Assembly: GCA_963826035.1 (NCBI GenBank)
Contig: CAWGVZ010000009.1
Location: 1-64,000, forward strand
DNA length: 64,000 nucleotides
DNA from: Actinophytocola sp963826035
Lineage (GTDB): Bacteria > Actinomycetota > Actinomycetes > Mycobacteriales > Pseudonocardiaceae
Reading direction: 5' to 3'
The position numbers and the translations under genes were made by a program. Within the stretch, counting starts at the first letter, position 1; every line of letters begins with the position of its first letter. Of this stretch, positions 35,526 through 44,611 are shown piece by piece. The notes beneath the pieces were generated by a model. The model ran no database searches, was not told the DNA's origin, and saw nothing but the letters and a program-made list of their open reading frames with translations.

Positions 35526-36740
35526 TCACCAGTCGGCCGGCACCACGCCCAGGCGCATGCGTTGCGGGTGGTCGCCGACCGGCGCCTGGCCCACCTGCCG
35601 GCCCGTCTCGTAGGAGATGGCCGAGACGTTGTCCGTGCCGCTCCACGAGACGAAGCAGTACCGGCCGTCCGCGCTCTTCGTTGCCCAGTAAGGCTTCTGC
35701 CCGGTAGTGACCAGGCCCTGGTGGCGCAGCGTCGCGCGGTCCACGATCGTCGCGTAGTCGGACATGGTGCCGGCCACGCAGATCTTGGTACCCGCGGCGT
35801 TCATGGCGATGCCGTGGTGGGCGGAGTCCAGCAGGTACTCCTCGCGCGGTTGGTCGGGATCGGCGATCGGCAGCTCGACCAACCGGGTCACGCGATCCTG
35901 CTGCAGGTCGTACTCCACGAAGCCGTGGAAGAACGACACCTGGAAGTACACGAACCGCTCGTCCGGGGAGAACGTCATCGGCCGCACGGCGGAACTCATG
36001 TCCGGGTAACCGGCGGCCGCGAGCTTCGCGCTCATGTCGAGCTTCCGGACGACCTGACCCGTCTGCCGGTCGTAGATCTGAAAGAAGCGCTGCCCCTTGG
36101 TGGTGTCGAGCCACGGGCCGTCCAGCGGTGTGTACACGAGACCGATGCTGGCGTTGACGATGTAGCGGCCGCCGCCGAGGTAGACGTTCTCGTGCGGGGA
36201 GTCGCCCGTCGGGAAGCTGGCGACCTGCCGGCCGGTGCGGACATCCAGCAGGTGCACGGTGTTCGCGGTCGACGCGGACACGGCCACCTGCGTGCCGTCC
36301 GGCGAGAGCGCCATGTGGTCGGCGCGCTGACCGGACACGGCGAACCGCCAGATGAGCGCGCCCGTCTCGATGTCGATGGCCACCACGTCGGCCAGGCTCG
36401 GCCGGGACACGATCAGCAGCTCACCGTCCGCCGTGGTGTACATGTCGTCGACCAACTGGTCGTGTCCCTCGCCGATGAGCGCTCGCACGGCCAGGAAGTA
36501 GAACAGCCGCACGGGATTCAGGTAGATCTCGACGAGCCGCTGGTCGAGGTCGGGCACCACGTCGATCGAGCCGACGTGGTCGAGCGAGGCGTCCGGGGTG
36601 ACGACGTCCACCGTGCCGTCCCAGTTGTTGCCGACGAACAACACGTCCCGGACGGGTGCGGGTTGGGCCGCCGCCGGTGGAGCGAGGAGCCCCGCCGCCA
36701 TGATCGTCACCAACGCCAGCGCGGCTGTCCTCTTCGACAT
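35526..36740 (-). CDS. secreted YVTN/YncE-like beta-propeller protein
   Basis: A signal peptide (residues 1-25, ending PPAAAQPAP) is followed by repeats of four-stranded propeller blades: VRDVLFVGNNWDGTVDVV, DHMALSPDGTQVAVSAST, TFSPDERFVYFQ, GIAMNAAGTKICVAG, YWATKSADGRYCFVSWS. The family binds ligands or acts as a scaffold outside the cell; no enzyme motif is visible. Upstream at 36757-36772 TACTGGTCGGTAAGTA is a loose palindrome that could bind a TetR-type repressor. Confidence 0.8.
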   Translation of the reverse strand: MSKRTAALALVTIMAAGLLAPPAAAQPAPVRDVLFVGNNWDGTVDVVTPDASLDHVGSIDVVPDLDQRLVEIYLNPVRLFYFLAVRALIGEGHDQLVDDMYTTADGELLIVSRPSLADVVAIDIETGALIWRFAVSGQRADHMALSPDGTQVAVSASTANTVHLLDVRTGRQVASFPTGDSPHENVYLGGGRYIVNASIGLVYTPLDGPWLDTTKGQRFFQIYDRQTGQVVRKLDMSAKLAAAGYPDMSSAVRPMTFSPDERFVYFQVSFFHGFVEYDLQQDRVTRLVELPIADPDQPREEYLLDSAHHGIAMNAAGTKICVAGTMSDYATIVDRATLRHQGLVTTGQKPYWATKSADGRYCFVSWSGTDNVSAISYETGRQVGQAPVGDHPQRMRLGVVPADW

Positions 36741-36831
36741 GACTGCTCCCCGAAGCTACTGGTCGGTAAGTACAGTCATCATGCCGAGCGGCCGGACCGG
36801 AGGAAACGGCCGAACGTGTGAAACCGTTGTG

Positions 36832-37311
36832 TCAGAACATGTACTGCCAGGTAGCGGACTCACCCGCCGGGTAGCAGACCACCGGCCGGTACTTGTTGGT
36901 GAACGCGTAGTCGCCCGGCCGGTCGCAGGGGGCACCCCGCTCCACGAACTGATCGCCGCGGCCCGGGTCTGTCGGTTCGGGGTCCGCGGTCTCCTCCGGC
37001 GGGACCGGCGGTTCGGGCGGCTCGCTGGTCGCTGTCCGCACGATCGACGTGGTGGCCGTGTTCGCCGCGGGGAGCCGCAGCCTCGGCTCGTCCTGCCCCA
37101 GCTCGGCCGGGGTCCTCGCCGCGGCGGCCGGCGGGGCGTCGGCCGAGTCGAGCTCGTCGGTGCCGGCCAGCAACACGAACACCCCGAGCACTCCGACCGC
37201 CACCAGGAACGTCGCGGTCTTCAGTGTGAGTACGACGAAATCGCGCTTGCGTTCCGCCTGCCGTCGCGCCAGACGTGTGTCACGTCGTTGCGGAACAACA
37301 AGGCGTGGCAT
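36832..37311 (-). CDS. single-pass membrane protein at the end of the conservon
   Basis: The N-terminus is strongly basic (residues 1-24), followed by one transmembrane helix (about 27-49, VVLTLKTATFLVAVGVLGVFVLLAG). A Pro/Glu-rich external linker leads to a short C-terminal domain with two Cys (CDRPGDYAFTNKYRPVVCYP). This is a common actinobacterial layout of unknown role. It follows cvnD after 51 bases on the same strand and may be the fifth gene of that operon. Confidence 0.65.
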   Translation of the reverse strand: MPRLVVPQRRDTRLARRQAERKRDFVVLTLKTATFLVAVGVLGVFVLLAGTDELDSADAPPAAAARTPAELGQDEPRLRLPAANTATTSIVRTATSEPPEPPVPPEETADPEPTDPGRGDQFVERGAPCDRPGDYAFTNKYRPVVCYPAGESATWQYMF

Positions 37312-37362
37312 GTGTGCGCTCCATCCATCGGCCCCGAGTCAGGTCCCAAGGTATCGAGCATG

Positions 37363-37953
37363 TCAACCTGGGGTACCGGCGAGCCTCGTACGCGCCATTA
37401 CGTGCTGCAGCAACGTGATCAGCACGAGTTTCGTCGAGTCGCGGTCGCGCGCGTCGCACAGCAGCACGGGCACGTGCTCGTCGAGGTCGAGCGCCACCCG
37501 CACCTCCTCGGTGCCGTAGCGGAACGCGTCGTCGAAGCAGTTCACGCCGACCACGAACGGCAGTCCGCGCCGCTCGAAGAAGTCGACGGCCGGGAAGCAG
37601 CTGTCGAGTTTGCGGGTGTCGGCGAGAACCACCGCACCGAGCGCGCCGCGGGCCAACTCGTCCCACATGAACCAGAAGCGGTTCTGGCCGGGCGTGCCGA
37701 ACAGGTAGAGGATCAGCTCCGGGTTGATGGTGATCCGGCCGAAGTCCAGCGCCACGGTGGTCGTGTGCTTCGCCTCGACGCCCGTCAGGTCGTCCACGCC
37801 CGACGACGCCTCGGTGATCAGCTCCTCGGTGCGCAGCGGCGGAACCTCGCTGACCGAACCGACCATCGTGGTCTTGCCGACGCCGAAACCGCCGGCCACC
37901 ACCAACTTGACCGCGGCCGCCAGGCCGCGCTGGTCAGAGATTCCTGATGCCAT
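37363..37953 (-). CDS. cvnD: conservon GTP-binding protein (CvnD-like)
   Basis: Small GTPase of the MglA/Roadblock-associated type, 196 residues: P-loop GGFGVGKTTMV, switch region with DFGRI, and LFGTPGQNRFWFMWDE in the G3 position. The NKxD motif is changed, as is usual in this family. In streptomycetes CvnA-D form a membrane-associated complex resembling a eukaryotic receptor-G-protein system (established). It overlaps cvnC by 20 bases. Confidence 0.9.
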   Translation of the reverse strand: MASGISDQRGLAAAVKLVVAGGFGVGKTTMVGSVSEVPPLRTEELITEASSGVDDLTGVEAKHTTTVALDFGRITINPELILYLFGTPGQNRFWFMWDELARGALGAVVLADTRKLDSCFPAVDFFERRGLPFVVGVNCFDDAFRYGTEEVRVALDLDEHVPVLLCDARDRDSTKLVLITLLQHVMARTRLAGTPG

Positions 37954-38305
37954 CGAGAACCGCCTGTAGCACTTGTTGACTCGGCAGCTCGGAGGCCGAC
38001 TCCGCCGATCGGAAGATCACGAGGTGCTGGGTGATCAGGTCGCTCAGCAGCACCTTCACCACCTGGAGGGGCAGGTCCACCTTGGCGGCGACCTCGACAA
38101 CGGAGATCGGGTTCTGGCACGCCTGCAGGATCCGCGTGCACTCCGGCTCCAGATCGCCGACCTCGGCCGGCGTGCGCATGGCGACCACGAGCGTGATCAG
38201 GTCCAGGCCGATGGTCTTCGACCTGGTCCGCCCGCCGGTGACCGCATACGGCCGCACCAGCGGGTCGTCGAACCACGCTTCCGTGCCAGAGGTCTCGGGT
38301 CTCAT
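37934..38305 (-). CDS. cvnC: conservon DUF742 protein (CvnC-like)
   Basis: DUF742 protein of 123 residues with the typical start DPLVRPYAVTGGRTR and a winged-helix-like core (PISVVEVAAKVDLPLQVVKVLLSDLI). ATG 38305 overlaps the cvnB stop by four bases. Family partner of CvnB and CvnD; no enzymatic motif. Confidence 0.9.
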   Translation of the reverse strand: MRPETSGTEAWFDDPLVRPYAVTGGRTRSKTIGLDLITLVVAMRTPAEVGDLEPECTRILQACQNPISVVEVAAKVDLPLQVVKVLLSDLITQHLVIFRSAESASELPSQQVLQAVLDGIRNL

Positions 38306-38715
38306 AGCACCGGGCGTTCCATCACGTCACGCGGCTTGGCCGTGAGTACGGCGCCCACCTGCTTGACCATCAGGTTCATCTCGTAGGCGATCATGCCCAC
38401 GTCCGCCTGCTCGTCGGCCAGCAATGCCAGGCACGCGCCGTGCCCGGCGGCCGTGACGAACAGGAACGCGTGGTCCATCTCCACGAGCGTCTGCCGGACC
38501 TGGCCACCGCCGAAGTGCCGGCCGGTGCCGCGCGCGAGGCTCTGGAACGCCGACGCCACGGCCGACAGGTGCTCCGCGTCGGGCTCGGAGAGGTTGCTCG
38601 ACCTGCCGATCAGCAGTCCGTCCGCGGAGAGCACCACTGCCCGGTCCGCGCCCGCGACGCGCCTGACCAGATCGTCGAGCAACCAGTCGAGCTCCTTCAG
38701 TGCGGTGTTCGCCAT
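38302..38715 (-). CDS. cvnB: conservon Roadblock/LC7 protein (CvnB-like)
   Basis: Roadblock/LC7 fold (LDWLLDDLVRRVAGADRAVVLSADGLLIG, then a second repeat LVEMDHAFLFVTAAGHGACLALLA), 137 residues from ATG 38715, which has GGGGAGC upstream. Such proteins regulate small GTPases of the CvnD/MglA type. It lies between cvnA and cvnC with no gap larger than about 20 bases. Confidence 0.92.
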   Translation of the reverse strand: MANTALKELDWLLDDLVRRVAGADRAVVLSADGLLIGRSSNLSEPDAEHLSAVASAFQSLARGTGRHFGGGQVRQTLVEMDHAFLFVTAAGHGACLALLADEQADVGMIAYEMNLMVKQVGAVLTAKPRDVMERPVL

Positions 38716-38736
38716 GGCGTTTGCTCCCCTGTGCAC

Positions 38737-41316
38737 CTAGAAATCCTGGATATCGTTGTCATCGCTGTCCGCAGGTTCCTCGCGGGCCATTCTCGTCCCC
38801 CGCTGGAACGCCCCCAGTCGGCTCCTCGCCTGCTCCGGCGTGTCCTCCCTGAGCTGTACGTGCTCCTCCGGCGGCCAGACCGTGGGGGTCTCGTCGCGCA
38901 GTTGGGGCGCAAGGTTCTGCTGACGCCTGCGCTGCGGCAGCGGCGGCCTGCCCGGCGCGATCGAGCCGTTGTGCTGGACCTGTGGCGGCGGCAGCGTGGC
39001 GGGGTCGATCGCCTTGGTGATCTCCGTGGGCTGGTCGTGGTCCGGGACGTGGTGGCCGTTGGCGGAACCGTTGACCGTGCCGTTCGCGTGCCCGTTGACC
39101 GGCTCGTCCGCCGGCTCCTCGACCGGCCGCTGCGGACGGAACAGGTCCTCACCCGGCTGCGGGATGACGATCGGGATCGGCGGCAGCGAGCTGAGCAGCG
39201 GCAACCCGGGGACGGGCGTCCCCCTGAGCACGTCCACCACCGGCAGGGTCGCCCCGTTGGGCTCCGGCGGACTGGCGTCGGACGGCGCTGGGTCGACGGA
39301 GTCCACCGAGTCGGCCGACTCGGTGGACTGGTCCGGGGCGACCGGCACCTCGCCGAGCAGCTCGGACCGGACGAGCACGATCGCACGCGTGCCGCCGTAC
39401 GCCGATTCCCGCAGCGTCACGGAGATGCCGTGCCGGGCGGCCAGCCGCGCCACCACGAAGAGCCCGAGCCGTGGCTCGGTGGACAGCGCCATGATGCCGA
39501 AGTCCGGTGGGTTGCGGAGCATGTCGTTGAGCTGCTCGACCCGGTCCGCCACGATGCCGAGGCCCTGGTCCTCGATCTCCAGGACCACACCCCGGCCGAC
39601 CACGTTGGCCCGCACCTCCACCCGGGAGTCGGGCGGCGAGAACGACGTGGCGTTGTCGATCAGCTCGGCCAGCAGGTGCACCAGGTCACCGACCGCCTGG
39701 CCGTTGACCGCCAGCTTGGGCAGCTTGGCCACTTTCACCCTGGCGAAGTTCTCGGTCTCCGCCGAGGCACCGCGCACCAGCTCCGTGAGGCTCACGGGGT
39801 TGCGCCAGCGGCGGCCCGGCTGCCCGCCGCCCAGGATGATCAGGTTCTCGGCGTTGCGACGGGCGCGCGTGGACAGGTGGTCGAGCTGGAAGAGCATCTC
39901 CAGCTGCTCGGGGTCCTCCTGCTTGCGCTCCGCCTCGTCGAGGACCTTCAGCTGGCGGTGCACGATCACCTGGCTGCGGTGGGCGATGTTGAGGAACACC
40001 GTCTTGGTGCCCTCCATGGTCTTCGCCTCCTGCACGGCCGCCGCGACCGCCGTGAGCTGCGCCTTGTTGAACGCGTCGGCCACCTCGCCGACCTCGTCGG
40101 CACCGTAGCCACGGAGCGAGATCTCGTCGTCCACCCGGACGTCCGCGCCGCTCCGCACCCGTTCGACCAGCTCGGGCAGCCGGTTCTCCGCGAGATCCAG
40201 CGTCTCGCGGCGCAGCCTGATGAGACGTCCGATGAGCCGGCTGGACAGCCGCAGCGCCACGGTGATCGCCGTGCCGGCGAGCGTCAGCACCACCACGGCC
40301 GCGATGATCGCCTGCGTCAGCGTGCTGTTCACCTTCTCGAGCGCCACGGCGTTCGCGTGCCGGCTCTGCGTGGTGAGCACGCCCATCAGGCCGTTACCGA
40401 CGTCGCGGGCCGCGCCGCGCCACAGGTCCTCACTGATCGGCAACGTGGTCCCGCCGCGGACGAGCGCGTTCTCCACCTGCGACTGGCGCTGCCACGCCGT
40501 CGTTCCGACCAGCGCGGCGAACTGGTCGCGCACGGGCGCGTCGGCCAACGGGATGGTCGCGTCCAGCTCCAGGTGGTACGCGCTGACCAGGCCCTGGTAC
40601 GGGCGGAAGTCCGACGTGGTCGCGCCGCCGCCCACGAGGTTCGCGGCGGCCAGGGCGTCCGCCCGCTGCATGAGGTCCGCGGCCGTCAGCAGCGGTGGCA
40701 CGATCAGCTGCAGGTACGACGACTCGGCGTCGGGGGCGAACAGCGCGAGCCCTTTGGTGCCCTCGATGAACTGGTCGATGATGTCGTTGTAGAAGGCGAA
40801 CGTCTCGGCGATCGACACGGTGCCGGCGTACACCCGAGACCGCAGGTCCGGGAGGTCCCGCATCAGCTGGGTGAACTCCTCGACGTCGCGCCGGACGGTC
40901 GCGGGACCGATGTCGCCCAGCTCGGCCAGGTTCGCCGTCACCTCTTCGGTGAGCCCGTCGGTGCGGTCCCGCTGGGTCATCAGCTCGGACTGGAACGTGC
41001 CGTAGCTCGCCAGGCGGCGCAGCGACAGCCGGCGCTCCTCCTGCAGCGAGACGATCAAGGGCAACGCGGTGCGCTGGGTCTCACTGGCGACGTTGTAGTA
41101 GTTCTTCGTCTTGACCGCATCGAAGATCAAATAGCCGGCGCCGGCCACACCGGCGACCAGGAATACGATGCACGGGACCAACGCGATGGTGAGTACCCGC
41201 GTTCGGATTGAGAGTGCCCGACGCCGCCGAATGGACAACTTCTTCACCGCGTCACGCATTCCTTCCGGCACTACTAGGCCGAGGGAAACGGTAAACAACC
41301 ACTGGTCAGGAGTCAA
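38737..41316 (-). CDS. cvnA: conservon sensor histidine kinase-like protein (CvnA-like, NIT domain)
   Basis: The first transmembrane helix lies at about 42-68. An extracytoplasmic nitrate/nitrite-sensing-type helical domain follows (about 75-310), then a second helix near 325-348, a HAMP segment, and a kinase-like ATPase (HLLAELIDNATSFSPP, then IEDQGLGI and LGLFVVARLAARHG for the N, G1 and G2 boxes). The phospho-accepting His block is atypical (VFLNIAHRSQVIVHRQ), as in other CvnA proteins. The last 150 residues are Pro-rich and disordered. The start is uncertain: the frame opens at 41316, but codons near 41259-41274 are possible. Confidence 0.88.
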   Translation of the reverse strand: MTPDQWLFTVSLGLVVPEGMRDAVKKLSIRRRRALSIRTRVLTIALVPCIVFLVAGVAGAGYLIFDAVKTKNYYNVASETQRTALPLIVSLQEERRLSLRRLASYGTFQSELMTQRDRTDGLTEEVTANLAELGDIGPATVRRDVEEFTQLMRDLPDLRSRVYAGTVSIAETFAFYNDIIDQFIEGTKGLALFAPDAESSYLQLIVPPLLTAADLMQRADALAAANLVGGGATTSDFRPYQGLVSAYHLELDATIPLADAPVRDQFAALVGTTAWQRQSQVENALVRGGTTLPISEDLWRGAARDVGNGLMGVLTTQSRHANAVALEKVNSTLTQAIIAAVVVLTLAGTAITVALRLSSRLIGRLIRLRRETLDLAENRLPELVERVRSGADVRVDDEISLRGYGADEVGEVADAFNKAQLTAVAAAVQEAKTMEGTKTVFLNIAHRSQVIVHRQLKVLDEAERKQEDPEQLEMLFQLDHLSTRARRNAENLIILGGGQPGRRWRNPVSLTELVRGASAETENFARVKVAKLPKLAVNGQAVGDLVHLLAELIDNATSFSPPDSRVEVRANVVGRGVVLEIEDQGLGIVADRVEQLNDMLRNPPDFGIMALSTEPRLGLFVVARLAARHGISVTLRESAYGGTRAIVLVRSELLGEVPVAPDQSTESADSVDSVDPAPSDASPPEPNGATLPVVDVLRGTPVPGLPLLSSLPPIPIVIPQPGEDLFRPQRPVEEPADEPVNGHANGTVNGSANGHHVPDHDQPTEITKAIDPATLPPPQVQHNGSIAPGRPPLPQRRRQQNLAPQLRDETPTVWPPEEHVQLREDTPEQARSRLGAFQRGTRMAREEPADSDDNDIQDF

Positions 41317-41430
41317 ACGCCGGGTACGGCGTTAATTGGTAACCAGGTTTCTCACATCAGGAAAGAACCCAACAATGCCGGTCCGCGTTCGGTCGGTTAC
41401 TGATTGTTGGTGCAGTTAGCGGATCGTTAG

Positions 41431-42207
41431 TCAATTGACCCGAACATCGGCTAGCATTTCTTCCGCCATCGACGTAAGCCTGGGGACGTCGACCGGTGTG
41501 ATGGTGAGCCAGTCACCGTGCCGGCGCAAGGCGTAACGGCCCTCCGGCGTGTCGAGCCAGTTCACCACACTCGCCGTACGGAACCGGCGTCCGTTGCGGG
41601 AACGACCGGTCGCGCCGAGCTGTCCGCCGCCCTGCCTGGTGGTGAGTGCCTGGGCCAGGGTGCCGGCCTCGGGCCCACGGAGTCCGGCGGCACGCAGCAC
41701 GCGGACGAACCCGGAGATCCCGTCCTGGACGCCCTCGTCGCACGCCGCTTCGTAGTCGGCGACGCTGACGTTGGCCGGGCGGTCGGCCGCCGCGGCGATC
41801 GGAGGAAGCGAGCCGAGGAGCGAGCCGGCGACCGCGCTCCCCCGCACGGCGCCGAGCCGGATCTCGTCGCCCACCCTGGCGGCGACCGCCGCGCCCCGCT
41901 GACCGGCGCCGGCACAGCCGAACAGCGGCGCACCCGTGCCGAAGACCCGCATGTCGAGCGACACGTCGGCGTCCGCGATCGAGCGCAGCATGGCCGCGAG
42001 GTCGGCCGCCGGGGCGTCGACCGAGCCGAGATCGCGCGCCGCCAGCGAGTCCGACGCCGAGGCGATCAGCTCCGCGCGGCGTTGCGGAGTGCGGCCGACC
42101 TGCAGCAGGTCGAGCACCGGTGGGGTCTCGCCGAGGCCGATGGTCGACCAGATCAGGTAGAACTCGACGACGTCCAGCTGGATCCACCCGGTCCCCGGAT
42201 CACGCAT
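41431..42207 (-). CDS. ESX secretion-associated EspG-like chaperone
   Basis: EspG proteins bind PPE proteins in the cytosol before type VII export. The 258-residue product has the family start VEFYLIWSTIGLGETPPVL, the middle GRSRNGRRFRTASVVNWLDTPEGRYAL and a short C-terminal helix. ATG 42207 lies inside the end of the PPE-like gene (8-base overlap), which fits a chaperone-client pair. No ESX core gene (EccC, EccD) is in the window. Confidence 0.78.
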   Translation of the reverse strand: MRDPGTGWIQLDVVEFYLIWSTIGLGETPPVLDLLQVGRTPQRRAELIASASDSLAARDLGSVDAPAADLAAMLRSIADADVSLDMRVFGTGAPLFGCAGAGQRGAAVAARVGDEIRLGAVRGSAVAGSLLGSLPPIAAAADRPANVSVADYEAACDEGVQDGISGFVRVLRAAGLRGPEAGTLAQALTTRQGGGQLGATGRSRNGRRFRTASVVNWLDTPEGRYALRRHGDWLTITPVDVPRLTSMAEEMLADVRVN

Positions 42208-43285
42208 CGCGCCTGATCTCCCCGATGACCGGCGGCATGACGCGCCTCTCGTTGAGGCCCCAGATGTCGTCGTCCTCCTCGAGGTAGGACGGGTGCTTGC
42301 GCTCGGTGTCGTCGTCGCCGCGAGAGCCGCCCGGCGCACCCATGGGCATGCCGCCCGAGGGGACCGCGCCGCCACCCGACCGGCCGGGTGCCGCGGCGGC
42401 CGCCGCGGGCCGCTGGGCACCGGGCTCGCCCGGGCCGGCACCGATGGAGCCACCCGCGGCGATGCCGCCGGGGACGCGCTCGGCCGGTGGCACCGTGCTG
42501 CCGCCGCCGTAACCACCGGACGAGCCGGACCCGCCACCGGGCGTACCGGGCGTGGGGGTGCCGGGACCGGGTGTGTTGTCCTGCGGTGTGGTAGGCGGTG
42601 GAGTCGGGACCTCGGGGTCCAGGAACGGGTCGTTGGGCATGGCGCGCAGGTCGGGCGGGGCGAACTGCGGCAGCGAGCCGTACACGTCGCGAGACTCGGC
42701 CTGGAACTGCCGCATGGTCTGCGCCGCCTGCTGGTGCAGCGCGCGCTCCCGGTCCGTGTAGATCATCGGGTCGGCCACGACCGACCGCGCGGTGCCGAAG
42801 TCACCGCTGGTGAACGCGTCCACGCTCGACGCGGGCGGCTCGGCCGGCTGAATGACCGGGTACGGCGGCGCCGGCATGTTGTTGCGGGCGTTGGTGGCGT
42901 TGTCGACCTGGACGGTGATGCAGCCGGACACGTCGGTCGCGCTGACGCTGGTGTTCCGCGACCAGTCGGACAGCGCGGCGACGCTGCCGGTGGCCAGCTC
43001 GGCCGCCTCGCCCTGCCAGGCCTCGGCCGTCGCGGCGAGCAGCCGGGCCAACTCGTCGGCGATCTCCTCCAGCTCGTTGCCCAGCCGGGCCCACTTGGCC
43101 GACACGGCCATCGCGCCGGTCAGGTCAATTCCACTGTGGACCATCTGGTAGAGCTCGGGGTGCGAGTAGGTCATCCAGTTGACCGACTCGTCGAGCGAGT
43201 CGGGCTCCGGCTCGGGCACCGGGGGCCACGGCGGGCGCGGCCAGTACGGCGGAACGCATCCGTCCGGCAGGATCGACGGCCTCAT
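42200..43285 (-). CDS. PPE-like ESX substrate with Pro/Gly-rich tail
   Basis: The N-terminal 200 residues form a long helical hairpin typical of PPE/WXG100 relatives, with the W-x-G turn in AEAWQGEAAELATG and a Pro-rich lead-in (PPYWPRPPWPPVP). From about 215 on the chain is Pro/Gly/Ser-rich and disordered, ending in an acidic patch and RRVMPPVIGEIRRDA. Probably exported by a type VII system encoded elsewhere. Overlaps both neighbours, so the PE-like, PPE-like and EspG genes are one unit. Confidence 0.75.
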   Translation of the reverse strand: MRPSILPDGCVPPYWPRPPWPPVPEPEPDSLDESVNWMTYSHPELYQMVHSGIDLTGAMAVSAKWARLGNELEEIADELARLLAATAEAWQGEAAELATGSVAALSDWSRNTSVSATDVSGCITVQVDNATNARNNMPAPPYPVIQPAEPPASSVDAFTSGDFGTARSVVADPMIYTDRERALHQQAAQTMRQFQAESRDVYGSLPQFAPPDLRAMPNDPFLDPEVPTPPPTTPQDNTPGPGTPTPGTPGGGSGSSGGYGGGSTVPPAERVPGGIAAGGSIGAGPGEPGAQRPAAAAAAPGRSGGGAVPSGGMPMGAPGGSRGDDDTERKHPSYLEEDDDIWGLNERRVMPPVIGEIRRDA

Positions 43286-43746
43286 CGCACCTCACTCCCG
43301 ATCTCAACGCCGAACTGGCCGGCCGCGCGCTTCAGCGCCTCGACCGTCTCCTCGTCGGCCGTCTGGTACATCCCCGCGGCGAACCGAATGGTCGCCTCGA
43401 GGTCCTCGAGCACCTGATGGAACGTGCGCAGCACGGGCGTGACGCCGCCGTTGTCGGAGACCGCGACCGTCCGCATCCGCTCGGACATGATCTGGCCGAC
43501 CCAGCTGTCGCCGAAGCGCAGCGGGAGATCGAGGTCGCCGCTGTCCTTCACCAGGTCGCCCGCCCGGTTCTTGAGCGCCTCGAGCTGGCGCAGCAGCACG
43601 GTGGCCGCATCGAGGTCGATGCGCAGGCTGCCGGCGGCCGCCTGGTTCTTCACCGTCTCGACATTGCCGGCCACCGGGGCGAGCGCTCCAGCGGCTGTCT
43701 GGTCGAATGGTTGCCGACGCGGCGGAGCTGAACTGGGCTCGGCCAT
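43282..43746 (-). CDS. ESX-associated WXG/PE-like partner protein
   Basis: A helical protein of 154 residues (ATVLLRQLEALKNRAGDLV, SWVGQIMSERMRTVAV with a W-x-G turn, FHQVLEDLEATIRFAAGMYQ). It immediately precedes the PPE-like gene with a 4-base overlap, the position of the PE/WXG partner in ESX loci. Start ATG 43746 is preferred over 43755. Assignment rests on fold pattern and context. Confidence 0.65.
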   Translation of the reverse strand: MAEPSSAPPRRQPFDQTAAGALAPVAGNVETVKNQAAAGSLRIDLDAATVLLRQLEALKNRAGDLVKDSGDLDLPLRFGDSWVGQIMSERMRTVAVSDNGGVTPVLRTFHQVLEDLEATIRFAAGMYQTADEETVEALKRAAGQFGVEIGSEVR

Positions 43747-43824
43747 GTGCTGCACCTCAATCTGACGACTAGGACCCGACTGTGACAGTATCCGCGACTT
43801 TGACGCGGCTGCCAGCCGGTGGGT

Positions 43825-44592
43825 TCACTCGATCTCCAAGTCGGCCACCAGCGCCGCCAACCGCTGCTCGATGCGTCCCCGGTCGGCCGGCGCGACGGTC
43901 AACACCTCGGTCCGGTCGCGGCCGACCTCGGTGTGCGCGAGGTAGCGACCGGCCTCCGTGTCGAACCAGTTGAGCACGGGAGACCGTCTTCGCCGCCCCA
44001 TCCGGTCGACCCGGTTCGCCGCCAGCTGGCCACCACCGTGCCGCCCGGACTCCACGAGCGTGATCACCGTCCGCAGCTCCCGGCCGGTCACCCCGGCGCC
44101 GGCCAGCACCCGCTCGAGCGCCACGTACCCGCCTCGGCCGAACTCGTCGACCGCCTCGTCGAAGGCGGCCTTCGGCAGCCGGGCCGCGCCGCCGGGCCCC
44201 GGTTTCTCGTCGGGCAGCAACGCGATCACGGCGGGCACCACGCGCCCTTCCCGGACCGACGCCACGCGCAGCTCGTCGTCGGACTGCGCGACGAGCACAC
44301 CGCGATCCCCTTCACCGGCCGCGAGAACCTTGAGGTGCTCCCCCACCGACAGCTGCCCGTCCACGCTGAAGTCGTTGCGCACCAGCATGGCCAGCCGTTC
44401 GGTGAGCCGGGGGGCGACGTCCTGGCCGTTGTGCAGTCCTTTGGCCACCAGGGAATCCCGCACCTGCGCGCGCAGCACCGCCCGCTCGTCCATGGTCACG
44501 CCGTGGGAGGCGACGTCGAGCGGATACGGCAGCTCGCCGAGCCCGAGGTGTTCCCAGAGCAGGTCGAACTCCATGTGGGACAAGCTGGTCAC
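43825..44592 (-). CDS. second ESX secretion-associated EspG-like protein
   Basis: This 255-residue paralogue shares the EspG layout: MEFDLLWEHLGLGELPYPL, RRRRSPVLNWFDTEAGRYLAH and a C-terminal helix RIEQRLAALVADLEIE. It lies upstream of the PE/PPE-like pair, so the pair has an EspG on each side. The two differ enough to suggest different clients or a spare. Confidence 0.75.
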   Translation of the reverse strand: MTSLSHMEFDLLWEHLGLGELPYPLDVASHGVTMDERAVLRAQVRDSLVAKGLHNGQDVAPRLTERLAMLVRNDFSVDGQLSVGEHLKVLAAGEGDRGVLVAQSDDELRVASVREGRVVPAVIALLPDEKPGPGGAARLPKAAFDEAVDEFGRGGYVALERVLAGAGVTGRELRTVITLVESGRHGGGQLAANRVDRMGRRRRSPVLNWFDTEAGRYLAHTEVGRDRTEVLTVAPADRGRIEQRLAALVADLEIE

Positions 44593-44611
44593 GCGGTCAG
44601 CATGCCACTCG

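Noticed and set aside
38440..41211. A 923-residue plus-strand open frame opposite the conservon genes
   Set aside because: It is the antisense shadow of cvnA/cvnB. Its translation is low-complexity Arg/His/Val/Gln without domains, while the minus strand encodes complete conservon proteins.
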